From positions 1-11,025 of the forward strand of contig DEHW01000214.1 in assembly GCA_002352135.1 (NCBI GenBank): a stretch of 11,025 bases of DNA. The letters run 5' to 3'. Source of the DNA: Lysobacterales bacterium UBA2790 (lineage in GTDB: Bacteria > Pseudomonadota > Gammaproteobacteria > Xanthomonadales > Xanthomonadaceae). This document shows, one piece after another, positions 1 to 6,575 of the stretch (position 1 is the stretch's first letter; the number at the start of each line of letters is the position of its first letter). The translations under genes were made by a program, and so were the position numbers. Under the pieces are notes generated by a model. The model searched no databases, was not told the origin of the DNA, and saw nothing but the letters and a program-made list of their open reading frames with translations.

Positions 1-72
1 CACATGGTGGCCGGTGACGACAACGACGCCTTCAATCGGGCGGTCGAGGATTTCCTCGCGCGCCTTCCCTAA
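1..72 (+). CDS. C-terminal end of a probable alpha/beta hydrolase (5' partial)
   Basis: Frame 1 is open from the window edge to a TAA at 70-72 and encodes 23 residues, beginning HMVAGDDND and ending in FLARLP. The string HMVAGDDNDAF followed by a short amphipathic helix is the usual end of alpha/beta-hydrolase-fold proteins, where the His is the catalytic base of the Ser-Asp-His triad. The nucleophile elbow and the acid residue lie outside the window, so substrate and specificity cannot be stated. The stop is 20 nt upstream of the nitronate monooxygenase start on the same strand, which suggests co-transcription. The family call rests on this short tail only; an unrelated protein is possible but less likely. 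Confidence 0.6.
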   Translation, partial: HMVAGDDNDAFNRAVEDFLARLP

Positions 73-92
73 CTTCCCTTGGAGTTCCAAAC

Positions 93-1076
93 ATGTCCCT
101 ACCCGCCATTCTGCAAGGTCGCCTGCGTCTGCCCTTGGTTGGCTCACCGATGTTTCTGGTCTCGCGCCCCGAACTGGTGGCTGCACAATGCAAGGCCGGT
201 GTGGTCGGCAGCTTTCCCTCGCTGAATGCCCGTCCGCTGGCACAACTGGATGAATGGCTGCATCAGCTCAAGGCCGAGTTGAGCGCCGCGCAGCAAGCGC
301 AACCCGATGCACGGATCGCGCCTTTCGCGGTCAATCTGATCGTGCATGCCAGCAACAATCGTCTGGCCGACGACATCAAGCTGGTGGTCGAACATCAGGT
401 GCCTGTGATCATCACCAGCCTGTCGCCGCCGAAAGAAGTCGTGCAGGCCGTACACAGCTACGGCGGCGTGGTCTTCCACGATGTGATCAGCCGTCGTCAC
501 GCGGAGAAGGCCGCCGAGCAAGGCGTGGATGGTTTGATTGCGGTCTGCGTAGGTGCCGGGGGTCATGCCGGTGCATTGAGCCCATTTGCGCTGCTGCGCG
601 AGATCCGCGCGTTCTACAACGGCACGATTCTCCTCTCCGGCGCGATGGCCAGCGGCGCCGATGTGTTCGCCGCGCAAGCGCTCGGCGCTGACCTTGCCTA
701 CCTCGGAACGCGCTTTATCGCCACACAGGAAGCGCATGCGGTACCCGACTACAAACAGATGCTGGTCGACAGCCGTGCTGAAGACATCGTCTACAGCTCG
801 CTGTTCACCGGCGTCAAAGGCAACTACCTGAAGCCCAGCATCGCCCGCGCAGGCATGGACCCGGACAACCTGCCCGAAGCCGACAAGACCAAGATGGATT
901 TCGGCTCCGGCGGCAACACCGATGCCAAGGCATGGAAGGACATCTGGGGCGCGGGACAAGGCGTCGGCGGCATCCACGACATCCCGCGCGTTCAGCAGTT
1001 GATCGACCGCATGGCCGACGAGTATCAAGCAGCTGCGCAGCGCATGGATGCGATCCGGTTTGCACCGCACATCTAG
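93..1076 (+). CDS. nitronate monooxygenase (2-nitropropane dioxygenase family)
   Basis: This 327-residue FMN-dependent TIM-barrel protein belongs to the nitronate monooxygenase family, which oxidises alkyl nitronates such as propionate-3-nitronate to carbonyl compounds and nitrite in the cytoplasm. The length is normal for the family. Visible hallmarks are the N-terminal GSPMF segment (residues 17-21, the FMN-binding first strand), GVVGSFPSLNARP (36-48), HAEKA with His126 at the position of the catalytic His of the family, the glycine-rich GAGGHAG (144-150), LSGAMASGAD (171-180) and YLGTRF (193-198), which binds the FMN phosphate. The ATG at 93 is preceded by GGAG at 81-84, so the start is well supported. 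It follows the hydrolase fragment by 20 nt. Some members are only known as NAD(P)H-dependent flavin oxidoreductases, so the physiological substrate is uncertain although the family is clear. Confidence 0.92.
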   Translation: MSLPAILQGRLRLPLVGSPMFLVSRPELVAAQCKAGVVGSFPSLNARPLAQLDEWLHQLKAELSAAQQAQPDARIAPFAVNLIVHASNNRLADDIKLVVEHQVPVIITSLSPPKEVVQAVHSYGGVVFHDVISRRHAEKAAEQGVDGLIAVCVGAGGHAGALSPFALLREIRAFYNGTILLSGAMASGADVFAAQALGADLAYLGTRFIATQEAHAVPDYKQMLVDSRAEDIVYSSLFTGVKGNYLKPSIARAGMDPDNLPEADKTKMDFGSGGNTDAKAWKDIWGAGQGVGGIHDIPRVQQLIDRMADEYQAAAQRMDAIRFAPHI

Positions 1077-1251
1077 TTTGCCGTTGCGCGCTTCGACATC
1101 GCGCCGGGTGCATCGGTGGACGATCCGTGTCGAGCGACAGATAGGACGTTCTGCGATGGAAGCTCGGCACGGCTGAAGGCGATGCGCGCTTCGCCGCGTG
1201 GCTCGCGCTCTGACAGGGCGCGGTGACATCTTTGCCGCCGCGCGCAGCCCT

Positions 1252-1257
1252 TACACT
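1252..1257 (+). promoter_or_regulatory. possible -10 element of a leaderless promoter for the CadC-like regulator
   Basis: TACACT lies so that, with standard -12 to -7 numbering, +1 falls on the A of the ATG at 1264. No Shine-Dalgarno sequence precedes that ATG. Together these suggest leaderless transcription. No good -35 hexamer is seen 16-18 bp upstream (TCTTTG or CTTTGC), so the call is weak. The rest of the 1077-1263 gap shows no other recognisable element. Confidence 0.3.
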
Positions 1258-1263
1258 GCACAC

Positions 1264-4104
1264 ATGCGCTATCTCTTCAATGGATTTGAACTCGATACCG
1301 AACAGGGCCGCCTGATCGGCCCGGAGGGGCCGGTCAACCTTCGTCCGAAGGCCTATGCATTGCTCTTGTTTCTGATCCAGCGCGCTCCGGCGTTGACTGC
1401 CCAGGACGACATCATCGATGCGGTGTGGGGGCATTCAGCGCTGTCACGCAATGTCCTGCCGCAAACCATTCGCGATCTGCGCATTGCGCTGGGTGACAGC
1501 GCTCAGCCGTCGCAATTCATCGAAACCCGGCATCGGCGCGGCTATCGATGGATCGCCGAGACGCAACAGCATGACGGCTCGGCGGACCCAGTTGCCGAAC
1601 CGGCGCTATCCAATCCGCCTCCGGTCGTGCACGCCATGGCGGAAGCGGCGGTCGTGCAGCGCTACCCACGGGTGCGCTGGTCCGGTGCGGCTATCGTGCT
1701 GCTTCTGCTGGCGGCACTATGGCTGGGGCTTCATGATCGTTTTGGGCCTGCGCGCGTCGGCGCACCGCCACTTCAGTGGGTGTGGCTGAGTGAGGGCGAT
1801 CCATCGGCACCGGCGCGGGACATGCTGCCGCTGGTCGAGCATGTCCTGCGTTGGGAAACCGATCTCCGCAGTGACGACCAGGACCCGTCACTTCCGCTAC
1901 TTCGTTTGCAGGTCCAAGGCAGCAACCTGCTCTGGCGTCTGTATCGCACGCCGTCCGAATCGGCCAGTACCGAGGGCGAGCTGCGGCCAGCGCGCTGCTG
2001 GCAGGATCTGGATCAACTGCTGACCGCCGTGCAGGCGATCTCCGACCGCCAGGAAGTCGGGCTGGATGCGCGGTGGCCGACGCAGGCAGCAGCACGCCGA
2101 CTGTGGCAGTCGGCACTGGCTGCGGAAGCCGACGAGCGCTTCAACGACGCTCGGCACGCGTGGCAATCGCTGTTGCACGATGATCCGCGCAACCCCTTGC
2201 TGCGCGTTTCGCTGCGTCAGCTGTTGATGCGTCAGGGTGACTGGTCCGGGTTGGCCGCACTCTCGCCGGAAGGAACGTTGCGGAGCGCTCTGGACGAGAG
2301 GGCGGCAGCGTTCGAGCGCTTCCTGGTGTTGATTCAGCAGGGCGCACCGATCGGACCTGATGATCCGCTGGCGCAGTGGCTGCGGCGCGAACCCAGTGAT
2401 TCGGAAGCCGCTTTGTTGCGCGTATTCACCGCGCTGACCCGTGGCGAACATCGACTCGTGCATTCGCTGTTGAACGCACTGTCGCCCGAACAGCTGCGTC
2501 AGCCTGCCGCATTGTTCGCGCAATGGCGCGTCGACGCGGTGGATTCCAGCGCGCAGGCGACCCTGCGCGCCGCACTGGCCGCGCAAATCGCCCGCATGCC
2601 ACCGTTGCCCGCACATCACTGGCGCCTGCTGCTCGCCGATGAGTTGCGCCGACAGGGCGAACTGGACACGCTGCGCGAATGGCTCAACCCGCTGCCGGAC
2701 GCGCGACTGGATACGCGCTTGCTGCGCCTGCGCAGTCTGGCGCTGGGCATCGAACAGAACGAACCGATCGGTGGCTATCCCGAGCTGATTGCACAAGCCC
2801 AAGCGCAGGGTGCCTGGCGGATCATGCACCAGGCCAGCTACGAATACAGTCTGGTACTCAGCCGGGGCGGCGACCCCAAGGCGGCGCGGGCGGTGCTCGA
2901 TCAGGCCTTGCCGCTTGCCAGCCAGCAAATGGACCCGCGTTCGCTCAGCGAGCTGCAACTCGCACTGGGCGCTCTGCTCGCCTTGCAGGGGGACGCCGAC
3001 GGCAGCCAGGACTCACTGCAAGCCGCCTTGACACAGGCGGAGCTGAGCGCTGATCGGGTGCGCATCGCATCGGTACTGACCAGTCTGGGCATGCGTCTGG
3101 CTCTGCAATCCCGCTATGACGAAGCTGAGGCGCGGATTCTTCATGCACGGCAATTGTTTGCGGACAGCGGTGATCGTCGCGGCGAACTGGTCAATCTCAC
3201 CAATTTGGGCGGAATCGAGTCACGTCGCGGTCGACTGGCAAGAGCCAGAGAGTTGTATCGCGAGGCGGTGGTGATTGCCGAAGATGTGGCGGATCGTGCC
3301 GAGCTGGGGCGTGCCCAATACAACCAGGCGATCATCGAGCAGCGCCTCGACGACCACACCACGGCACTGCACCTGATGCTGCAGGCCAACACGCATTTCA
3401 TGGACGCGCAAGCCTATGTCTGGGCCAGTCGCGCAACCGTGCAGGCGGCGGAGTTACTTCTCGCGGCAGGCGATCTCGCCCGCGCGCGCAGCGAACTTGA
3501 GCGCCTGCAACCCTATCGGGGTCGTTTGGCCAGCCATGACGATGCGCGAATTGCCTTGGCGTGGGCGCGCTGGCACGAGGTGCACGGTGACCACGCCGCT
3601 GTCGAAGCCCAATTGTTGGCCGCCGAAAAGGGTTTCGCCTCGGCAGGACAGCAGGATTGGGTACATCTCGTCCGTGTCAGGCAGGCTCGTTCGATGGCGC
3701 GCCAACCCGCGCAGCGCGCCGAGGCATTGGCTCGGGTTCGGCTGGTGCGTCGCGAATGGCAACGCAGCGGACAGCAGGATCGGCGCGATCTGGTACGTGC
3801 CGGTCTGACTGAGGTGGAACTACTGATCGCCAGCGCGGACACGCAAGCGGCGCGACAGACGCTGCGCGATCTCGACACGGATCTAACCGATCTGCATGCG
3901 CCGGAACTGACGCTGCAAGCCGACATGCTCGACGCCGCGCTGAACAATGACACGGTACACCTGCGCATGCTCGCAGCGAGTGCCGAGCAACGCGGCTACG
4001 CACTTGCCGCGCAATGGGCCTGGCGGCGCAGCGGCGAACGCGGCCCACTTCCCGCCGATGTGGATGGCGGTGCGCTGAGTGCGCAACCCAGCAGCGCGTT
4101 TTGA
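1264..4104 (+). CDS. CadC-like membrane-anchored transcriptional regulator with winged-helix and TPR domains
   Basis: The protein has 946 residues. Residues 1-99 form an OmpR/PhoB-type winged helix: it opens MRYLFNGFELD, contains NLRPKAYALLLFLIQ, a recognition-helix region around LPQTIRDLRIALGD, and the wing RHRRGYRWIAE (89-99). A linker rich in Ala, Pro and Val follows, then one hydrophobic segment at about 140-156 preceded by Arg-rich RYPRVRW, which places the DNA-binding domain in the cytoplasm and the remaining ~790 residues outside the inner membrane. Residues ~587-760 show repeated amphipathic helix pairs typical of TPRs (SRYDEAEARI, GRLARARELYREA). Other parts of the outer region are helical but unrecognised. 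The start at 1264 was chosen because family members begin at this point; an in-frame start at 1198 would add 22 atypical residues. This is a one-component signal transducer with no receiver domain or kinase. The two secreted-protein genes just downstream, with phased boxes, are its likely targets; that link is inferred. Confidence 0.85.
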   Translation: MRYLFNGFELDTEQGRLIGPEGPVNLRPKAYALLLFLIQRAPALTAQDDIIDAVWGHSALSRNVLPQTIRDLRIALGDSAQPSQFIETRHRRGYRWIAETQQHDGSADPVAEPALSNPPPVVHAMAEAAVVQRYPRVRWSGAAIVLLLLAALWLGLHDRFGPARVGAPPLQWVWLSEGDPSAPARDMLPLVEHVLRWETDLRSDDQDPSLPLLRLQVQGSNLLWRLYRTPSESASTEGELRPARCWQDLDQLLTAVQAISDRQEVGLDARWPTQAAARRLWQSALAAEADERFNDARHAWQSLLHDDPRNPLLRVSLRQLLMRQGDWSGLAALSPEGTLRSALDERAAAFERFLVLIQQGAPIGPDDPLAQWLRREPSDSEAALLRVFTALTRGEHRLVHSLLNALSPEQLRQPAALFAQWRVDAVDSSAQATLRAALAAQIARMPPLPAHHWRLLLADELRRQGELDTLREWLNPLPDARLDTRLLRLRSLALGIEQNEPIGGYPELIAQAQAQGAWRIMHQASYEYSLVLSRGGDPKAARAVLDQALPLASQQMDPRSLSELQLALGALLALQGDADGSQDSLQAALTQAELSADRVRIASVLTSLGMRLALQSRYDEAEARILHARQLFADSGDRRGELVNLTNLGGIESRRGRLARARELYREAVVIAEDVADRAELGRAQYNQAIIEQRLDDHTTALHLMLQANTHFMDAQAYVWASRATVQAAELLLAAGDLARARSELERLQPYRGRLASHDDARIALAWARWHEVHGDHAAVEAQLLAAEKGFASAGQQDWVHLVRVRQARSMARQPAQRAEALARVRLVRREWQRSGQQDRRDLVRAGLTEVELLIASADTQAARQTLRDLDTDLTDLHAPELTLQADMLDAALNNDTVHLRMLAASAEQRGYALAAQWAWRRSGERGPLPADVDGGALSAQPSSAF

Positions 4105-4119
4105 TGCGCCAAGTCTCCG

Positions 4120-4169
4120 TTGACCCATTGAAATCAACTATTTGATCAAAGTCTGATCATCCGTTGAGT
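4120..4169 (+). promoter_or_regulatory. array of TTGATC-like boxes on an 11-bp pitch upstream of the first secreted-protein gene
   Basis: Hexamers TTGACC (4120), TTGATC (4142), CTGATC (4153) and TTGAGT (4164) start at offsets 0, 22, 33 and 44, so all are in one 11-bp register; the 4131 slot is empty. The eight-mer TTGATCAA at 4142-4149 recurs exactly at 5168-5175 upstream of the second secreted-protein gene. Tandem half-sites spaced by one helical turn are how OmpR/PhoB-type winged helices bind DNA, and such a regulator is encoded just upstream. A weak -10-like CATAAC at 4175-4180 would place the -35 region inside the CTGATC box, as at PhoB-activated promoters. The array is seen directly; its function is inferred. 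Confidence 0.5.
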
Positions 4170-4229
4170 CGGCTCATAACCCTTGCGACCGGGTCCACGG
4201 TGAAATCCGCATACCAAATCGGAACCGCC

Positions 4230-4235
4230 GAGGAA
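4230..4235 (+). promoter_or_regulatory. ribosome binding site that fixes the start of the first secreted protein
   Basis: GAGGAA sits 6 nt before the ATG at 4242. The in-frame upstream ATG at 4164 overlaps the phased boxes, has no comparable site and would bury the signal peptide, so 4242 is the supported start. Confidence 0.7.
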
Positions 4236-4241
4236 CCCCAG

Positions 4242-4982
4242 ATGATCAAGCCCCTGAGTCCACCGCGGTGGTCAACCGCGCTCGTCATCTTGTGCAGCTG
4301 TCTGCATTGGCCCGCCATGGCGCAGGCGGGAGCACTGCCCAGCTTCCCCCTGTTGAACACGACATTCGAAGGTCAGCCGCTTGGACCGATTGGCACCGGT
4401 GCGCCGGGGCAGCCAGTCAGTGTTGACAGCGTGATTGCGGCGACCGTCGTAGAACAGACTTTTCCGGCTCTGCGTGGTGTCAATCGCGCTCTGGAGATCG
4501 ATCATGACGCGACATCCATCGCGGGATTTGCGGTGTTCGAGTTTCCGGGCGACGCCGAACCCGGCGACGGCAATGTGGTCGTGGAAGTGGCCCTATTTCA
4601 GCCAATTGGCGCCCGATTTCTGCTCTACATCCGGGAAAACAACGGTGCAGCAGCGGACTGGGGATCGCTGTCCATCGCGGAGTCCGGCAATCTCAACTGG
4701 TCGGATTCAGTCACGGCATCGGCAAACCTCGGCACCTACAACGACGGTGAGACGCTGGACCTGGCGTTGAATTTTGATCTCGACGCCCGAACCGTCGAGA
4801 TAATCGTCGACGGCGTCCTGGTGCGACCCGCAAGCCCGACGTATGGCGGGCCGCTGGGTATCGGCTCGGTACGATTGGGCATTGATCGTTCGACCACCGG
4901 TCCCACCTATGTCGACAATCTACGGGTGACCTACTACCCACCCATCACCTTGTTTTCCGACGGATTCGAAACGCCCCCCTGA
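4242..4982 (+). CDS. secreted beta-rich protein with C-terminal DGFE tail, paralogue 1
   Basis: This 246-residue protein starts with a Sec signal peptide: basic MIKPLSPPRW, hydrophobic STALVILCSCL, then a cleavage site after AMA (27) or AQA (29). The mature part is acidic, cysteine-free and strand-rich, with alternating segments such as TLDLALNFDLDARTVEIIVDG (split by turns) and GIGSVRLGIDRS, and near the end YVDNLRV. That pattern resembles concanavalin A/LamG-like lectin or glucanase sandwiches, in which a late Asp-containing strand closes the fold, but no catalytic motif is recognised. The last residues LFSDGFE (237-243) recur almost exactly in the next gene and in many secreted proteins of Lysobacterales. 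It shares with that paralogue FE.Q.LG..GTG, ALEI, the DG turn and YVD. It lies 137 bp downstream of the CadC-like regulator with phased boxes between them. Function unknown; possibly carbohydrate- or surface-binding. Confidence 0.8.
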   Translation: MIKPLSPPRWSTALVILCSCLHWPAMAQAGALPSFPLLNTTFEGQPLGPIGTGAPGQPVSVDSVIAATVVEQTFPALRGVNRALEIDHDATSIAGFAVFEFPGDAEPGDGNVVVEVALFQPIGARFLLYIRENNGAAADWGSLSIAESGNLNWSDSVTASANLGTYNDGETLDLALNFDLDARTVEIIVDGVLVRPASPTYGGPLGIGSVRLGIDRSTTGPTYVDNLRVTYYPPITLFSDGFETPP

Positions 4983-5104
4983 AGCCCGCCCCGTGCGCTG
5001 GATGGTCTATCGAGCGCGAATACGTTAACCGTGTTTGCCATGGCGAGAGGTGCGCACACTGTTCCCGAAATGCGCTGGCCCGGCGGATTTGCTCGACTCG
5101 ATCG

Positions 5105-5184
5105 GCGATCAATATTCGTGATCGCCATCGCGCTTTGATCGCAGATTGATCGCTCAGATGATGCTTGTTGATCAAGCGTTGATC
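5105..5184 (+). promoter_or_regulatory. TTGATC box cluster upstream of the second secreted-protein gene
   Basis: Seven GATC cores lie in the 85 bp from 5100 to 5184. TTGATC starts at 5135, 5146, 5168 and 5179: two pairs each 11 bp apart, with the pairs 22 bp apart, all in one register. The first two extend to TTGATCGC, which also occurs inverted at 5105-5112 (GCGATCAA) and as GTGATCGC at 5118-5125. These last two form the dyad GGCGATCA (5104-5111) / TGATCGCC (5119-5126) with a 7-bp spacer. The same 11-bp layout is found upstream of the first paralogue. Likely operator for the neighbouring CadC-like regulator by inference; no convincing -10 sequence was found for this gene. The remainder of the 4983-5250 gap shows no ORF or tract-type terminator. 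Confidence 0.5.
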
Positions 5185-5238
5185 TCGTTTGAAGCCCACA
5201 TGAGGCCGATTGGGTTGAACTGGGCATCCCATCAATTC

Positions 5239-5243
5239 GGGAG
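5239..5243 (+). promoter_or_regulatory. ribosome binding site that fixes the start of the second secreted protein
   Basis: GGGAG precedes the ATG at 5251 by 7 nt. The longer in-frame ORF from ATG 5146 would start within the operator boxes and put 35 residues before the signal peptide, so it was not used. Confidence 0.7.
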
Positions 5244-5250
5244 TTTTCCA

Positions 5251-5997
5251 ATGCGTCACTGTCTTGTCCGGGCGCTTGCCTGCTGCGCGCTCATTGCTTC
5301 GTCCGCCCATGCGGGCGGCGGCGGGCCGACACCGATTTCCCTTCTGGAAGCACATTTCGAAGATCAATCGTTGGGCGCCGTAGGAACCGGTGGTGCCAGC
5401 CTCGGTCAGCCGAGCAACGTCGCAATCTATGTACAAGGCACGATTGTCGAAGCGGTCGCACCCACGCCGATGCACGGCGGAAAAGGCGTTGCCGTCAACC
5501 ACGCATTGGAGATTGCGCGCAGCGGCGCTGGCACCAACACAGGCTCCCTGCGCTTCGACATGCTGGGCAACGCGGAAGTCGACGAAGGCGTCTTCGCCTT
5601 GGGCTTCCAGTTCTGGGCACCCACCCTCAGCGACCGCCGCATCCGCTTTCGCGAATCGGTTAGCTCAGCGCAGGATTTCGGCGAGCTGCAACTGACCAAC
5701 ACGGGTGCCGTGCGGTTCTGCACCGAATCCACAAGCTGTACCGAAATCGGCCCCTACAGCGGCAATCGTGCTTACTACTTCGTGTTCTACTACGACATGG
5801 ATGCCGATACGGTCAGCATTACGATGGATGGGCTGGAGGTGGTCAGCGATGTGCCACACCGCTTCCCGGGTCAGGGCATCGGTGCGGTGCTGTTCACCCT
5901 GCTCAACAACGCCCAACCCTTCTATGTCGACAGCATCGATGCGGTCTGGATCAGCAGCGCGTTGTTCAACGATGGCTTTGAAGCCCTGACACCCTGA
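5251..5997 (+). CDS. secreted beta-rich protein with C-terminal DGFE tail, paralogue 2
   Basis: This 248-residue protein begins with a classical signal peptide (MRHCLVR, hydrophobic ALACCALIASS, cleavage after AHA at 21) followed by a flexible GGGG stretch. The mature domain is predicted all-beta and aligns along its whole length with the preceding gene: FEDQSLGAVGTG (36-47), NHALEIA (83-89), DMDADTVSITMDGLEVV (172-188), GQGIGAVLF (197-205), FYVDSIDAVW (214-223) and the tail LFNDGFE (238-244). Unlike paralogue 1 it carries two mature cysteines, Cys147 and Cys153, close enough to form a disulfide in the periplasm or outside. The fold is probably concanavalin A/LamG-like; no enzyme motif is seen. 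The two genes look like an old tandem duplication, each with its own phased-box regulatory region rather than a shared operon. The substrate or ligand is unknown. Confidence 0.8.
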   Translation: MRHCLVRALACCALIASSAHAGGGGPTPISLLEAHFEDQSLGAVGTGGASLGQPSNVAIYVQGTIVEAVAPTPMHGGKGVAVNHALEIARSGAGTNTGSLRFDMLGNAEVDEGVFALGFQFWAPTLSDRRIRFRESVSSAQDFGELQLTNTGAVRFCTESTSCTEIGPYSGNRAYYFVFYYDMDADTVSITMDGLEVVSDVPHRFPGQGIGAVLFTLLNNAQPFYVDSIDAVWISSALFNDGFEALTP

Positions 5998-6006
5998 GCA
6001 CTCACA

Positions 6007-6036
6007 TCGTGGTGGCGGCCACAACCGCCACCACGA
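6007..6036. terminator. 12-bp perfect hairpin between convergent genes
   Basis: TCGTGGTGGCGG (6007-6018) pairs perfectly with CCGCCACCACGA (6025-6036) around the 6-nt loop CCACAA. It lies 9 bp after the stop of the second secreted protein and 7 bp before the stop of the convergent RraA-family gene, the position expected of a bidirectional terminator. No clear T-tract follows on either strand, so the exact mechanism is uncertain. Confidence 0.65.
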
Positions 6037-6043
6037 AATGTCA

Positions 6044-6532
6044 TCACTCCGCGTCCGGCAGACGCTTGCTCGAAACGATCACACCGTCCTCGTCGGCATA
6101 GATGTAGTCGCCGGGCGCAATATCCACGCCACCGATGCGGATCGGTACATTGCGCACGCCTTGGCCGGTCTTTTCGGTCTTGCGTGGACAGGTGCCCAAC
6201 GCCTTGATGCCAAGATCCAGTTCGGCCAAGGCAGCGGAGTCGCGCACACAGCCAAGGATGATGATGCCGTCCCAGTCGTTCTTTTCGGCCAGCGCGCCGA
6301 GTTCGTCACCCAGCATGGCGCGCTTCATCGAGCCACCGGCATCGACCACCAGCACCCGTCCCTGCCCGGCTTCGCTCAAGGCTTCACGCACTTTGCCGTT
6401 GTCTTCGTAGGCGCGGAGGGTGTGCACCGGCCCGCAGAAGGCGAGGCGTCCACCAAAATCCGACAGCGGTTCTTCCAGCACGCGCACCGCATCGCCATGG
6501 GTGTCACACAGATCGGTGGTTTTCCAGTCCAT
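6044..6532 (-). CDS. rraA: RraA family protein (ribonuclease E activity regulator / HMG aldolase-like)
   Basis: The protein has 162 residues, the normal length of the RraA family. E. coli RraA binds RNase E and inhibits RNA decay; close relatives are metal-dependent 4-hydroxy-4-methyl-2-oxoglutarate (HMG) aldolases. Visible signatures are TTDLCDTHGD (5-14), FGGRLAFCGPVHT (26-38), YEDNGKVREAL, GRVLVVDAGGSMKRAMLGDEL (58 onward), WDGIIILGCVRD (87-98), ELDLGIKALG and GDYIYADEDGVIV. Arg97-Asp98 matches the RD pair of the aldolases, where E. coli RraA has RQ, but the acidic residue that follows in proven aldolases is not obvious here (SAAL). The ATG at 6532 is preceded by AGGAG (6540-6544) at 7 nt, which excludes the 65-residue upstream extension. 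It lies 43 nt behind the J-domain gene and is probably co-transcribed. Family certain; RNase E control versus aldolase activity undecided. Confidence 0.88.
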   Translation of the reverse strand: MDWKTTDLCDTHGDAVRVLEEPLSDFGGRLAFCGPVHTLRAYEDNGKVREALSEAGQGRVLVVDAGGSMKRAMLGDELGALAEKNDWDGIIILGCVRDSAALAELDLGIKALGTCPRKTEKTGQGVRNVPIRIGGVDIAPGDYIYADEDGVIVSSKRLPDAE

Positions 6533-6575
6533 CGCAGGGCTCCTGTTCAAAGCACACAGGATAGCCCGACGTGGT

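Noticed and set aside
144..1229. Minus-strand ORF of 361 codons opposite the nitronate monooxygenase
   Set aside because: Composition is Arg/His/Cys-rich with no recognisable motif; it is an antisense shadow of a well-supported gene in GC-rich DNA.
1897..2958. Minus-strand ORF of 353 codons opposite the regulator
   Set aside because: No family features, Gln/Arg-rich shadow of the regulator coding sequence.
5100..5184. Replication-origin reading of the GATC cluster
   Set aside because: No DnaA boxes, no AT-rich unwinding region and no origin-linked genes nearby; the 11-bp phase and position before a gene fit an operator better.
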